From: Flavobacteriales bacterium
GTDB taxonomy: Bacteria > Bacteroidota > Bacteroidia > Flavobacteriales_E > Vicingaceae
Direction of reading: 5' to 3'
DNA length: 46,091 bases
NCBI GenBank assembly: GCA_029262875.1
Contig: JAJCYO010000012.1
Location: 1-46,091, forward strand
Positions 23,382-31,716 of the stretch are shown one piece after another. The translations under genes were made by a program, and so were the position numbers. Within the stretch, counting starts at the first letter, position 1. Every line of letters starts with the position of its first letter. The notes beneath the pieces are model-generated. The model was given only the letters and a program-made list of their open reading frames with translations. It was not told where the DNA came from and did no database searches.

Positions 23382-23402
23382 GTTCTAAAACTTAATTAGA
23401 AC
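23382..23402. promoter_or_regulatory. Inverted repeat GTTCTAA-N7-TTAGAAC
   Basis: A perfect 7-base inverted repeat with 7-base spacer lies 14 bases before the CDGSH gene. There is no T-run, so an operator is more likely than a terminator, but nothing else supports it. Confidence 0.3.
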
Positions 23403-23415
23403 ATAAAATGAAATT

Positions 23416-23652
23416 ATGAGTAAAGGAAAAATTGCACAAAAAATGCCTTACATTTTAGATGAAAAAACAGGAAAAAAATATTGGTGTGCCTGTGGAGAAA
23501 GTAACAGTCAACCTTTTTGTGATGGATCACATAAAGGAACTGATTTTGTTCCAACTGAGGTAGAAATAACAGAAGATAAAAAGGTGGCATGGTGTGGCTG
23601 TAAACAATCTATCAACGGTGCTTTTTGTGATGGTGCACATGCTAAATTATAA
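23416..23652 (+). CDS. CDGSH iron-sulfur domain protein (double motif)
   Basis: The product has 78 residues with two CDGSH motifs. The first uses C24, C26, C35 and H39 (PFCDGSH), the second C60, C62, C71 and H75 (AFCDGAH). Each set binds a redox-active [2Fe-2S] cluster with the unusual three-Cys one-His ligation, so both halves appear functional. It is a soluble cytosolic protein without membrane anchor. The context of peroxiredoxins and thioredoxin-fold proteins supports a role in redox or iron-sulfur homeostasis. Confidence 0.93.
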   Translation: MSKGKIAQKMPYILDEKTGKKYWCACGESNSQPFCDGSHKGTDFVPTEVEITEDKKVAWCGCKQSINGAFCDGAHAKL

Positions 23653-23724
23653 AACAAAAAAAGCAGAACGAATGATCTTTCTTTTGCTTATATAAATTAA
23701 TACAAATTAAATAAATCAAAAATT

Positions 23725-24354
23725 ATGAAAATGAAAAAAACAATTATTTTAACTACAATAGCATTCGGATTGTTTGCTTGTGGTTCATCAAATCAAAGTG
23801 AAGCTGAAAACACAGTAGCTGAAACAGTAGAAGAAACAGTAGCTGTAAACTATTCTGTTGATACAGAAAATTCTATTACAAGTTGGAAAGGAAGTATGGT
23901 AGCTGTTTATGCTCACACAGGAGATCTTAAATTTTCTGATGGTTCATTAACTATTAATGGTGGTATGGTCACCGCAGGGGATTTTTCAGTTGATATGACC
24001 TCCATGGTAACAACTGATGATGATGCACTTTACGAAATGGCTCCACGAGAAAAATTAATTGGACACTTACAAGCTCCAGACTTTTTTGCAACTGAAGAAT
24101 TTCCAACAGCAAGTTTTACAATCAATAGTGCAGAAGGAGATATGGTAACAGGAGATTTAACTGTAAAAGGAGTTACCAAAGAAGCAACAATCAATTCAGT
24201 GGTAATAACTGAAACAGAAGGTAGTGTTACAGCAACTGGAAGTTTAGTATTTAACAGACAAGATTATGGAATTACCTATACAAATACAATGAATGACATG
24301 GTGCTTTCAGATGATATTGAGTTGACTATTAATATAACAGGACAAACTAAATAA
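23725..24354 (+). CDS. YceI-family lipoprotein
   Basis: The product has 209 residues. A lipoprotein signal peptide ends in LFAC with C19 as the lipidated residue, then an acidic low-complexity linker. The YceI domain follows (about 42-208, with NSITSWKG, GHLQAPDFFATEEFPTASF and DLTVKGVTKEATI). It is the classical YceI form, unlike the more divergent one at 19974. It likely binds an amphiphilic lipid such as a quinone or polyprenol at the outer or inner membrane. Confidence 0.9.
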   Translation: MKMKKTIILTTIAFGLFACGSSNQSEAENTVAETVEETVAVNYSVDTENSITSWKGSMVAVYAHTGDLKFSDGSLTINGGMVTAGDFSVDMTSMVTTDDDALYEMAPREKLIGHLQAPDFFATEEFPTASFTINSAEGDMVTGDLTVKGVTKEATINSVVITETEGSVTATGSLVFNRQDYGITYTNTMNDMVLSDDIELTINITGQTK

Positions 24355-24364
24355 TTCATAACCA

Positions 24365-24835
24365 ATGAGTGTTAAAATTGGAGAAAAAGCTCCTGATTTT
24401 GAATTAACCAATCAATCAGGTATTAAAATAAGATTTTTTGATATGATAGGTACAGAGAATATTGTCTTATTCTTTTACCCTATGGATAGCTCACCAGGTT
24501 GTACTGCTCAAGCATGTGCCTTTAGAGATAGTTATGAGGTGTTTCAAGATTACGGTGCAGAAGTAATAGGGATTAGTTCTGGTGATCAAAAATCTCATTT
24601 TAATTTTGTAGAAAAAAACAAATTGCCATATACCCTGCTCAGCGATACTGGAAGGAAAGTTAGAAAGTTATACGGAGTACCTAAAACTATGGGGTTTATA
24701 GATGGACGAGTTACTTATGTGATAGATAAACAAGGAATAATTAGACACATATTTAATTCTCAGTTAAATTTTAGTGGGCACGTAGAAGAAGCTTTAAGTA
24801 TTTTAAAATCAATTAATGAAAACAGCTCGCTATGA
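24365..24835 (+). CDS. Peroxiredoxin of the Bcp/PrxQ type
   Basis: The product has 156 residues, full length for the family. The peroxidatic Cys is C46 in SPGCTAQAC with the resolving Cys C51 five residues on, as in Bcp. FRD follows at 53-55. It reduces H2O2 and organic hydroperoxides in the cytosol using thioredoxin. It overlaps the next gene by four bases. Confidence 0.92.
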   Translation: MSVKIGEKAPDFELTNQSGIKIRFFDMIGTENIVLFFYPMDSSPGCTAQACAFRDSYEVFQDYGAEVIGISSGDQKSHFNFVEKNKLPYTLLSDTGRKVRKLYGVPKTMGFIDGRVTYVIDKQGIIRHIFNSQLNFSGHVEEALSILKSINENSSL

Positions 24836-25359
24836 AAAAAACGGTAATGATTCTTGCACATCCAGATATGAATACTTCAATAGCAAACAAAACTATTTGC
24901 GAAGAAGTGAGTAAGTTAGGAAATGTTGAAGTAAGAGATTTAGCTAAACTTTATCCTGATTTCAAGATTAACGTTGAAGCTGAACAGGAGGCCTTATTAA
25001 CAGCAGACAGGATTGTTTTTCAATATCCCATATTATGGTATAATATGCCTCCTATATTGAAACAATGGATTGATCATGTTTTGGCCTTTGGTTTTGCCTT
25101 TGGGGAAGAAACATATAAATTATCGGGAAAAGAAATGATGGTTTCCGTCACAACAGGTGGGCCAAAAGAAGGATATACAAGAGGTGTATTGACCGATAAA
25201 ATATTATTCCCTATGAAAGGGACAGCAGACTACTGTAAAATGAAATATTTAGACCCTCTTGCATTACATGGTTTTATGATTATTGCAGGAATGGATTTAG
25301 AACCATTTGAAGAGGCTGCAAAATTTCACGCTCAAAAATTGGTTGAACTATTAAAATAA
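24832..25359 (+). CDS. NAD(P)H-dependent flavin oxidoreductase (NQO/KefF type)
   Basis: The product has 175 residues with a flavodoxin-like fold of the Flavodoxin_2 family. The FMN/FAD phosphate loop is HPDMNTS (about 10-16), and QYPILWYNMPPILKQWID (about 62-79) is the family hallmark. Members reduce quinones by two electrons. It is translationally coupled to the Bcp-type peroxiredoxin, and a strong terminator follows. Confidence 0.88.
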   Translation: MKKTVMILAHPDMNTSIANKTICEEVSKLGNVEVRDLAKLYPDFKINVEAEQEALLTADRIVFQYPILWYNMPPILKQWIDHVLAFGFAFGEETYKLSGKEMMVSVTTGGPKEGYTRGVLTDKILFPMKGTADYCKMKYLDPLALHGFMIIAGMDLEPFEEAAKFHAQKLVELLK

Positions 25360-25380
25360 AAAATATTAAACCATTATTTT

Positions 25381-25414
25381 AAACTACCGCAATTTATAGG
25401 TTTTGCGGTAGTTT
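25381..25414. terminator. Bidirectional intrinsic terminator
   Basis: AAACTACCGCAA and TTGCGGTAGTTT form a perfect 12-base stem around a 10-base loop, with A-rich and T-rich flanks. It separates the operon ending at 25359 from the DoxX gene. Confidence 0.85.
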
Positions 25415-25438
25415 TAATTCATTTAAAAACAATTAATT

Positions 25439-25816
25439 ATGACAACAGAACTAAGTAAAAAAAGAAAAATTACTGGATGGGTTATTTCAGGATTATTAAC
25501 TGCCATGTTGCTTTTTAGTGCAATGGGTAAATTCACAATGCCAGAAATGGCTGAGAATTTTGCAAAGTGGGGATTAAGTGATTGGATTACAATCATTGCA
25601 ATTGGAGAAGCTATATCAGCGATTCTTTTCCTTTTTCCTAAAACTAACATTTTCGGAGCATTTTTATTGAGCTCACACTTAGGCGGGGCTATTGTCGTTC
25701 ACATGGGACACGGAGAACCTTTTATGGTGCAATCTGTTATATTAATTTTAGTTTGGGCTGCTGCATTTGTACGTAACCCTGAATTACTAGCCAAGTTTAA
25801 AAATAAACATGCATAG
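25439..25816 (+). CDS. DoxX-family membrane protein
   Basis: The product has 125 residues with four predicted membrane segments (about 12-28, 45-65, 70-88 and 96-114), the usual DoxX size. The family pattern FSAMGKF (about 22-28) and the helix around GEAISAILFLF are visible. DoxX proteins are linked to oxidative stress and thiol metabolism in other bacteria. The gene overlaps the next by eight bases. Confidence 0.82.
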   Translation: MTTELSKKRKITGWVISGLLTAMLLFSAMGKFTMPEMAENFAKWGLSDWITIIAIGEAISAILFLFPKTNIFGAFLLSSHLGGAIVVHMGHGEPFMVQSVILILVWAAAFVRNPELLAKFKNKHA

Positions 25817-26423
25817 TATTACAACAGACTCAGTTATAAACAAAGCAATAAGTTATCAGGAGTATAAACAACTCGTAACTAAATTATTGAGTAAAGGCAA
25901 AACAACAGGAAATAACCAAAGTGTAGAATTTACAGAATACACAAAACTAAATCTTCATAGGATGGAGCGGTTGGAAAAAACCGTTTCCATCAATGAGGAA
26001 CTAACCAATCTTCTGGCAACTTATAAAAAGCCTCTAACTTGGTTGGTTTTAGTTGAAGCTTGGTGTGGAGATGTAGCTCAAAATTTACCAATACTTGCGA
26101 AAATGGCTAGTCTTTCTTCTGTAATAGAATTAAAAATTCTATTACGTGATGATAATCCAGAGATAATGAACAATTACCTTACAAATGGGGGTGCCGCTAT
26201 TCCTAAATTAATTTGTTTGCAAAAAGACAATGGAAAGGAAATGGGTACTTGGGGCCCAAGACCAGAACCTGTTCAAGAAATGGTGATAGAGTTTAAAGAG
26301 GCGGGAGAAGGCGATTACAGGAAATTTATTAAAAAAGCACAGCTATGGTATGAAAAGGATAAAACAGCAACGATACAATCCGAATTTTTAAAACTTTTAA
26401 ATCATTGGAATACAAAAAATTAA
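25809..26423 (+). CDS. Thioredoxin-like protein with incomplete active site
   Basis: The product has 204 residues. A thioredoxin-fold core contains VEAWCGDV (82-89), so C86 is kept and V89 stands where the second Cys of CxxC would be. The family (thioredoxin_9-like, common in Bacteroidota and Firmicutes) typically shows this WCGD pattern. It could form mixed disulfides or bind bacillithiol-type thiols, but lacks a classical dithiol. It is translationally coupled to DoxX. Confidence 0.8.
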   Translation: MHSITTDSVINKAISYQEYKQLVTKLLSKGKTTGNNQSVEFTEYTKLNLHRMERLEKTVSINEELTNLLATYKKPLTWLVLVEAWCGDVAQNLPILAKMASLSSVIELKILLRDDNPEIMNNYLTNGGAAIPKLICLQKDNGKEMGTWGPRPEPVQEMVIEFKEAGEGDYRKFIKKAQLWYEKDKTATIQSEFLKLLNHWNTKN

Positions 26424-26427
26424 ACAA

Positions 26428-26856
26428 ATGCAAAATTTAAAAAATCACAAACGTATATATCCACTACACCATTTAGTATTAACACCTCTTACATTAGTGT
26501 TTTTTATATGGAGTATTGTTCAACTGTTTAATTCGACTAATGAGTTGAAAGAAAACATATATTTTTTAATCCTATCAGTAATACTGTTAATTATTGGCGT
26601 ACTACTACGAATTTATGCTGCAAAAAATCAAGATAGAATTATTCGATTAGAAATGCGATTTCGTTACAAGGAACTAACAGGAAATAGTTTTTCGGAATTC
26701 GAGAAAAAGCTAACTATTAAACAAATTGTAGGATTACGTTTTGCTGGAGATGAAGAAATTGTGGCATTAATTGATAAAGCAATAATGGGGAAATTGAGTA
26801 ATATAGAAATTAAAAAGCAGATAACTGATTGGCAGGAAGACAACCAAAGAGTATAG
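26428..26856 (+). CDS. DUF6526-like membrane protein
   Basis: The product has 142 residues. Two membrane segments at the N-terminus (about 15-34 and 43-63) are followed by a helical cytosolic part with RLEMRFRYKELTG, a pattern I recognise from the DUF6526 family of Bacteroidota. The function is unknown. Confidence 0.72.
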   Translation: MQNLKNHKRIYPLHHLVLTPLTLVFFIWSIVQLFNSTNELKENIYFLILSVILLIIGVLLRIYAAKNQDRIIRLEMRFRYKELTGNSFSEFEKKLTIKQIVGLRFAGDEEIVALIDKAIMGKLSNIEIKKQITDWQEDNQRV

Positions 26857-26858
26857 TT

Positions 26859-27428
26859 ATGGAGGTATTAAGTGTAAATAGTGATTTTAAAAATCAAAAT
26901 TCCTCAGGAAAATCATTGGAGAAAAATGATTATGATAACTGTACATTTACGGGCTGTATTTTCTCTAATGCAGACCTGTCGTCAGTAGCTTTTACTGAAT
27001 GTATTTTTATCAATTGTGATTTCAGCATGGCTAAAATAACGAACACTTCTTTTAAAGATGTAAAATTTAAAGGGTGTAAATTACTTGGGTTGCATTTTGA
27101 TGAATGCAATGAGTTTTTACTCTCCTTTTCATTTGAAAATTGCATTTTAAATTTCTCGTCATTTCAGAGGTTAAAGCTCAGAAGAATGTACTTTAACGAA
27201 TGTAAGCTGAATGACGTAGATTTTTCCTCTACAAGTTTAGTTGCTGCAATTTTTAATAATTGTGATTTGAGAGGTGCAATTTTTAATAACTCAATAATTG
27301 AACAAGCGGATTTTAGAACGGCTTATGGTTATTCAATAAACCCAGAGAATAACCGAATTAAAAAAGCAAAATTTTCTTCTCAAGGAGTAATAGGTTTGCT
27401 AGATAAATACGGCATTAACATCGAATAA
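26859..27428 (+). CDS. Pentapeptide-repeat protein
   Basis: I use the ATG at 26859, two bases after the preceding stop, instead of the longer frame from 26829 that would overlap it. The 189-residue product has pentapeptide-like repeats over most of its length (CTFTG, CIFSN, ADLSS, VAFTE, CDFSM, VKFKG, CDLRG, AIFNN), in a quadrilateral beta-helix. Such proteins include DNA-gyrase mimics and unknown scaffolds. No signal peptide is present. Confidence 0.82.
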   Translation: MEVLSVNSDFKNQNSSGKSLEKNDYDNCTFTGCIFSNADLSSVAFTECIFINCDFSMAKITNTSFKDVKFKGCKLLGLHFDECNEFLLSFSFENCILNFSSFQRLKLRRMYFNECKLNDVDFSSTSLVAAIFNNCDLRGAIFNNSIIEQADFRTAYGYSINPENNRIKKAKFSSQGVIGLLDKYGINIE

Positions 27429-28321
27429 TGAAATTAATATCAACCATATTACTGTTATCGGTTTGCTTTTCTTCTTGTTCACAGAACGACAAAGAACCAT
27501 TGATTGTTGTACAAAACGATTCTATCACAAAAAGCTATTGGTACAATAACGAAGCAGAAATTTCGAGTTACGAACTCACGCAAGCTCGTTACGGAGAGCT
27601 ACATAAAGGACATGTTGTTTTAGTTTATGTAACAGAACCTTTTTCTAAAGAAAAAAATGCAAAACCGGATAAGCCTACAAACAAAGATATTTCTGTATTA
27701 AAGCTCAACTTCACAAAGAAATTTACTACAGGCATTTATCCCTACTCGATGATGACCAGCTCCTTTTTTCCCTTTAAGAATGGTGAGTATTCGTTAAAAA
27801 TTTCTTCCTCATCACAAGAATGGTGTGGTCATACCTACATGGAATTAAAAAGTAAGAAGAAATTTGAGGTTAAATTGTCTTCCTATTTTGAAAATCAAAC
27901 ATTTGATAATTTGAGCTTAGATAAAACAAATTTAGAAGATGATCTATGGTCAATAGTTCGATTAAATCCAGGAAATTTACCTACAGGGGAAATAGAAATG
28001 GTTCCTTCATTTTTTTATTTAAGATTGATGCACAAAGCTTTAAAAGCTTACAAATGTGAAACATCAAAAGAACAGTTAAACGATTCATTGACCACGTATT
28101 CGATTACTTACCCTGAATTAAAAAGGACTTTAACTATTAATTTTGAAACCACTTTTCCATACAAGGTTCTTTCGTGGAAAGAAACGTATGAAAGTGGATG
28201 GGGAGAAAATAAAAAAGAAATGACCACTACGGCTAATTTAATAACAACAATAAAGTCCGATTATTGGAATAAACATTCAAATAAGAATTCTGATTTAAGA
28301 CTTAAACTTGGTCTCGAATAA
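27428..28321 (+). CDS. Conserved Bacteroidota lipoprotein of unknown function
   Basis: The product has 297 residues. A lipoprotein signal ends in FSSC with C17 lipidated. The rest is beta-rich (YWYNNEAEISSYELTQARYG near 38-57) and contains one tryptophan-Cys segment (EWCGHTYMEL). Homologues in Flavobacteriia are sometimes mislabelled Maf, but no Maf motif is present. The start codon shares one base with the upstream stop codon. Confidence 0.72.
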   Translation: MKLISTILLLSVCFSSCSQNDKEPLIVVQNDSITKSYWYNNEAEISSYELTQARYGELHKGHVVLVYVTEPFSKEKNAKPDKPTNKDISVLKLNFTKKFTTGIYPYSMMTSSFFPFKNGEYSLKISSSSQEWCGHTYMELKSKKKFEVKLSSYFENQTFDNLSLDKTNLEDDLWSIVRLNPGNLPTGEIEMVPSFFYLRLMHKALKAYKCETSKEQLNDSLTTYSITYPELKRTLTINFETTFPYKVLSWKETYESGWGENKKEMTTTANLITTIKSDYWNKHSNKNSDLRLKLGLE

Positions 28322-28792
28322 ATGATTAGGCAGTATAAATATTCAGAAGAGCGACTTGTTTACGCAGATATTGCATCAGTGTGGGATCTATTGAGTAATT
28401 GTAATTATTTACCAAATTGGATGCCTTATATTATTAGAGTTGAGCATTTAGGCAATACCCATTTACAAAAAGGGTCTGTCTTGTGGGTAGAATCGTTAAT
28501 TGATAAAAAGAAGAATCAATCCATCTGCTATGTTTCAGCGTGTGAAGAAAATAGGGAGATTTCTTTTTTATCTGCACAAAATGGTGCAGAAGTATGCTTT
28601 AGCTTTAAAATAAAGACCGAAGAGAATGGTTTAATTAAAATATTGATGATTGTAGAGATAAGCTTGGACTGGTATCGTAAAATTTTGTTTAGAAATAGTT
28701 TTATCCAGTCTATCAAGACATCTGCTTGGATTCAACTTAATCAGTTAGATAAAGCAATTACAGAATATAGAAGTCAAGGAAAGCACAAATGA
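28322..28792 (+). CDS. SRPBCC-family protein
   Basis: The product has 156 residues with a START/Bet v1-like fold: VYADIASVWDLLSNCNYLPNW (about 14-34) is the usual N-terminal signature and the long C-terminal helix closes the cavity. Members bind or modify hydrophobic ligands. It starts directly after the preceding stop codon and lies before a MarR-type regulator. Confidence 0.78.
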   Translation: MIRQYKYSEERLVYADIASVWDLLSNCNYLPNWMPYIIRVEHLGNTHLQKGSVLWVESLIDKKKNQSICYVSACEENREISFLSAQNGAEVCFSFKIKTEENGLIKILMIVEISLDWYRKILFRNSFIQSIKTSAWIQLNQLDKAITEYRSQGKHK

Positions 28793-28807
28793 AAAATTGA
28801 AAGAATT

Positions 28808-29257
28808 ATGAAATTAGAAGATGAAATAAAGAGTAAATTCAGGAATGAGTATCATAAGGCTGTTGTAAACCTTTACTATACCAACACCATTATTGGACAA
28901 CAGTTTTTTAAAATGTTAAAAAAGCATGGATTAGCAGCTCCACAATTTAACGTGCTTAGAATACTTCGAGGTCAATATCCTAAGGCAGTTTCTATTGGAA
29001 CAATTAAAGAGAGAATGATGGATAAAAATTCTGATGTGAGCAGAATAGTGGATAGGTTACATGGTAAAGATTTAGTTGACCGCAATGAATGTATGGAAGA
29101 CAGAAGGCAGAAAGATGTAATGATAAGTAAAAAAGGACTTGACTTATTAGAAAAAATGACGTCATGTGAAGAAAAACAAGATGCTATTCTCTCACATCTA
29201 AATAAAAAAGAAGTGACACAACTAAATAACCTTCTTGATAAGATACGAACCAAATGA
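28808..29257 (+). CDS. MarR-family transcriptional regulator
   Basis: The product has 149 residues with the winged helix of MarR proteins: AAPQFNVLRIL (about 38-48), the recognition helix region KNSDVSRIVDRLHGKDLVDR (75-94) and the wing EDRRQKDVMIS. It probably responds to phenolic or oxidised ligands. It overlaps the dioxygenase gene by four bases. The palindromes before the operon at 19866-19919 are candidate targets. Confidence 0.9.
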   Translation: MKLEDEIKSKFRNEYHKAVVNLYYTNTIIGQQFFKMLKKHGLAAPQFNVLRILRGQYPKAVSIGTIKERMMDKNSDVSRIVDRLHGKDLVDRNECMEDRRQKDVMISKKGLDLLEKMTSCEEKQDAILSHLNKKEVTQLNNLLDKIRTK

Positions 29258-30156
29258 AGCGGTCAAAATTTATAAAAATAGCAGGTATGGGAGTAATAGG
29301 AGCAGGAACATTTGGATTATCAGGATTGGCCAAAGCACTCAATGAGACTGAACCCACAGGTCAGAAATTGCCAGTTTTATTTACCTCCCATGGAAATCCC
29401 ATGGATATTCCGGTGCCTCATTATGGGAATCCATTCAACACTTATTTAGGTAGATTAGGTAAAGATATTAGAGCAAAATATACTGTTAATGCCATTTTAG
29501 TTGTTTCTGCCCATTGGTGCACTAAAGGTTCTTTTGTTAATATTTCTCCTTCACCAAAAACCATTTATGATTACTATGGTTTTCCTGATAATTATTATAC
29601 CATAAAATATCCTGCTCCTGGATCTCCTGAAATGGCAAAGAAAATTGCGAATAATATTAATGAAATAGAAACAACAACTGATTGGGGGTTTGATCATGGC
29701 AACTGGCCAATGTTAATGCATTTATTTCCAGAAGCTGATGTTCCTGTTTTTCAGTTAAGTATAAATTATCATAAACCTGCTCAATATCATTATGATTTGG
29801 CCATCCAATTAAAAAAATATCGTGAACAAGGAGTGTTAATTATTGGTAGTGGTGCTTTAATTCACAATCTAAAGCTTGCTATGGCTAAAATGAGAAATGG
29901 TGACACAAACATTTATGGATGGGAAACAGAATTTGAAGATTGGATTAAGAACAAAATAGACGATAGAGACGTAAAAGCATTAATAAACTATGAAAAAAAT
30001 AAATTAGGTAAAATGGCAGCTCCCACACCAGACCATTATGTGCCTGTTATATATTCGATGGCTTTAGCCGATGGTAATGATGAAATTAGGCATACCTATT
30101 CAGATATGCTACCAGGTTTTAGTGATAGAAGTTTTATAATTGAGTCAACTATATGA
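29254..30156 (+). CDS. 4,5-DOPA-type extradiol dioxygenase (YgiD/LigB family)
   Basis: The product has 300 residues. The zinc/iron ligands expected from YgiD are H46 (SHGNP), H87 (SAHWCT) and H261 (PDHYVPV), with H148 (FDHGNW) and H204 (LIHN) also conserved. The N-terminus (MKRSKFIKIAGMGVIGAGTF) adds a 30-residue signal-like extension, so the protein is probably exported or membrane-tethered, which is uncommon for the cytosolic family. It opens catechol-type rings. Coupling to MarR suggests a phenolic inducer. Confidence 0.87.
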   Translation: MKRSKFIKIAGMGVIGAGTFGLSGLAKALNETEPTGQKLPVLFTSHGNPMDIPVPHYGNPFNTYLGRLGKDIRAKYTVNAILVVSAHWCTKGSFVNISPSPKTIYDYYGFPDNYYTIKYPAPGSPEMAKKIANNINEIETTTDWGFDHGNWPMLMHLFPEADVPVFQLSINYHKPAQYHYDLAIQLKKYREQGVLIIGSGALIHNLKLAMAKMRNGDTNIYGWETEFEDWIKNKIDDRDVKALINYEKNKLGKMAAPTPDHYVPVIYSMALADGNDEIRHTYSDMLPGFSDRSFIIESTI

Positions 30157-30159
30157 TTT

Positions 30160-30726
30160 ATGGCAATTGATTTTGGAAATAAAATATTAAATATTTCAGC
30201 TCAACTGTTTATAGAACAGGGCTTAGAAAGCATAGGGATGGAAGATATTTCGAACGAAGCTAATGTGCCAATTGGCGAGTTAAGAAAAAAGTATAAGACT
30301 AAAGAGGAAATAGTGTCGGCTCTTTCTACTATATATTTTAAGCTACAAGAAAAATCATGTAATGAAGTCCCCAATTTTAAAGATTGTAAAGAAGAATTTA
30401 CCTACATCATGGAGCATTGTTCCATTTATTTAAAAGAATTTAACCCCTCAGTAGTTAGTGAACTAGAGAATAATTACCCGAAAATTTGGCTTTTATATAT
30501 TGATCATAGAGACAAAGTAATTATTGGAAAAATCAGAACTAATATTATCAAAGGAATCCAAGATGGAGTTTACCGAGAAGACCTCGATGTAGACATTTCT
30601 GCTAAAATTTGTATTGGACAGTTACAATTTGCATTCGACAAGCTGATTTTTCCACTAGAAGATTATTCATTAGGAGAAATCCTAAATATAATTATAAAGA
30701 ATCAGCTTTATTCTATTTGTAAATAA
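30160..30726 (+). CDS. TetR-like transcriptional regulator
   Basis: The product has 188 residues. The N-terminal helix-turn-helix (about 10-55) reads LFIEQGLESIGMEDISNEAN and then PIGELRKKYKTKEEIV. The C-terminal part is all-helical and divergent, resembling that of the TetR protein at 40101. It lies four bases after the dioxygenase gene and ends the + strand cluster. Confidence 0.83.
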   Translation: MAIDFGNKILNISAQLFIEQGLESIGMEDISNEANVPIGELRKKYKTKEEIVSALSTIYFKLQEKSCNEVPNFKDCKEEFTYIMEHCSIYLKEFNPSVVSELENNYPKIWLLYIDHRDKVIIGKIRTNIIKGIQDGVYREDLDVDISAKICIGQLQFAFDKLIFPLEDYSLGEILNIIIKNQLYSICK

Positions 30727-30803
30727 TCATACACCCAATACTTCAGATTCATTAGCAATCACCTTAATTTGCTTTTAATTTTTATTAATGATTCTTTCAT
30801 TTT

Positions 30804-31709
30804 TCATAATTGAAAGGAAAAGTCTGTCAATTCTTCAGAAACCTTCCATAATTTGGATGCTATTTTCTTATCATGTGAAATTTTGTTGGATGTTGATTTT
30901 CCTGGTTCTCCTTTCATTTTTCTAAAACCAGTTGGTCCATAATAATCCCCTCCTTTCACACCTGTACCAAGTGCTGCATTTAGGCTGGGCATAGCAGCTT
31001 TATCTGGAGAATGCGTAAAAAATGGAGTAAATAATGGTGATATAATTTGTGCTATTTTGGGTAAATACCGTCCTAAATTTGTATTTGAAACTCCTGGGTG
31101 AGCAGCAACAGCAATTACACTGCTCCCTGCATTTTCCAGTCTTCTTTGTAATTCATACGCAAACATTAAACAAGCTAATTTACTTTGCCCATAAGCGGTC
31201 ATTTTTGAGTATTTCTTTTCACTATTCAAATTATCAAAATCTATCGTTGCATTTATATGAGCAATACTACTCAAACATACCACTCTTGCATTTTTTCCTT
31301 TATTTAGTTGTGGAAGCAATAGACCAGTAAGCAGAAAATGAGAAAAATAATTAACTCCCATTTGACTTTCAAAGCCATCTTCTGTTTTTGAAAATGGAGG
31401 AATCATAATTCCTGCATTATTTATAAGTAAATCTAACTTTTCAAAAGTGGAATCGAATAATTTCGCAAAAGAACGTACAGATGAAAGTTTGGTTAAGTCT
31501 AATTTCATTATAATCAAATCTGCATTTGGGATTTTTTTAATTATTTCAGCTTTTGCTTTTTCTGCCTTTTTTTCATTTCGGCAAGCCATAATCACCTTAA
31601 ATTCTTTTTGAGCAAGAACAGTTGTTGTTGCATATCCCAACCCACTATTAGCACCAGTTACTACCGAAATTCTCCCTTTTTGAGAGGGTATCTTATCTAA
31701 ATCGAACAT
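30804..31709 (-). CDS. Short-chain dehydrogenase/reductase
   Basis: The product has 301 residues, a classical-type SDR with an extended C-terminus as in retinol-dehydrogenase-like members. The NAD(P)-binding loop is TGANSGLG (about 18-25), NNAG follows near 92-95, and YGQSK (about 173-177) supplies the catalytic Tyr and Lys. The substrate is unknown. It is eight bases downstream of the hydrolase gene and probably in the same operon. Confidence 0.9.
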   Translation of the reverse strand: MFDLDKIPSQKGRISVVTGANSGLGYATTTVLAQKEFKVIMACRNEKKAEKAKAEIIKKIPNADLIIMKLDLTKLSSVRSFAKLFDSTFEKLDLLINNAGIMIPPFSKTEDGFESQMGVNYFSHFLLTGLLLPQLNKGKNARVVCLSSIAHINATIDFDNLNSEKKYSKMTAYGQSKLACLMFAYELQRRLENAGSSVIAVAAHPGVSNTNLGRYLPKIAQIISPLFTPFFTHSPDKAAMPSLNAALGTGVKGGDYYGPTGFRKMKGEPGKSTSNKISHDKKIASKLWKVSEELTDFSFQL

Positions 31710-31716
31710 ATTATTA

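Noticed and set aside
26829-26858. Upstream start for the pentapeptide protein
   Set aside because: It lies inside the preceding gene. The ATG at 26859 is two bases after that gene's stop.
27428-28321. Maf-type septum formation inhibitor
   Set aside because: The name is sometimes attached to such lipoproteins, but no Maf motif is present and a lipoprotein signal is clear.
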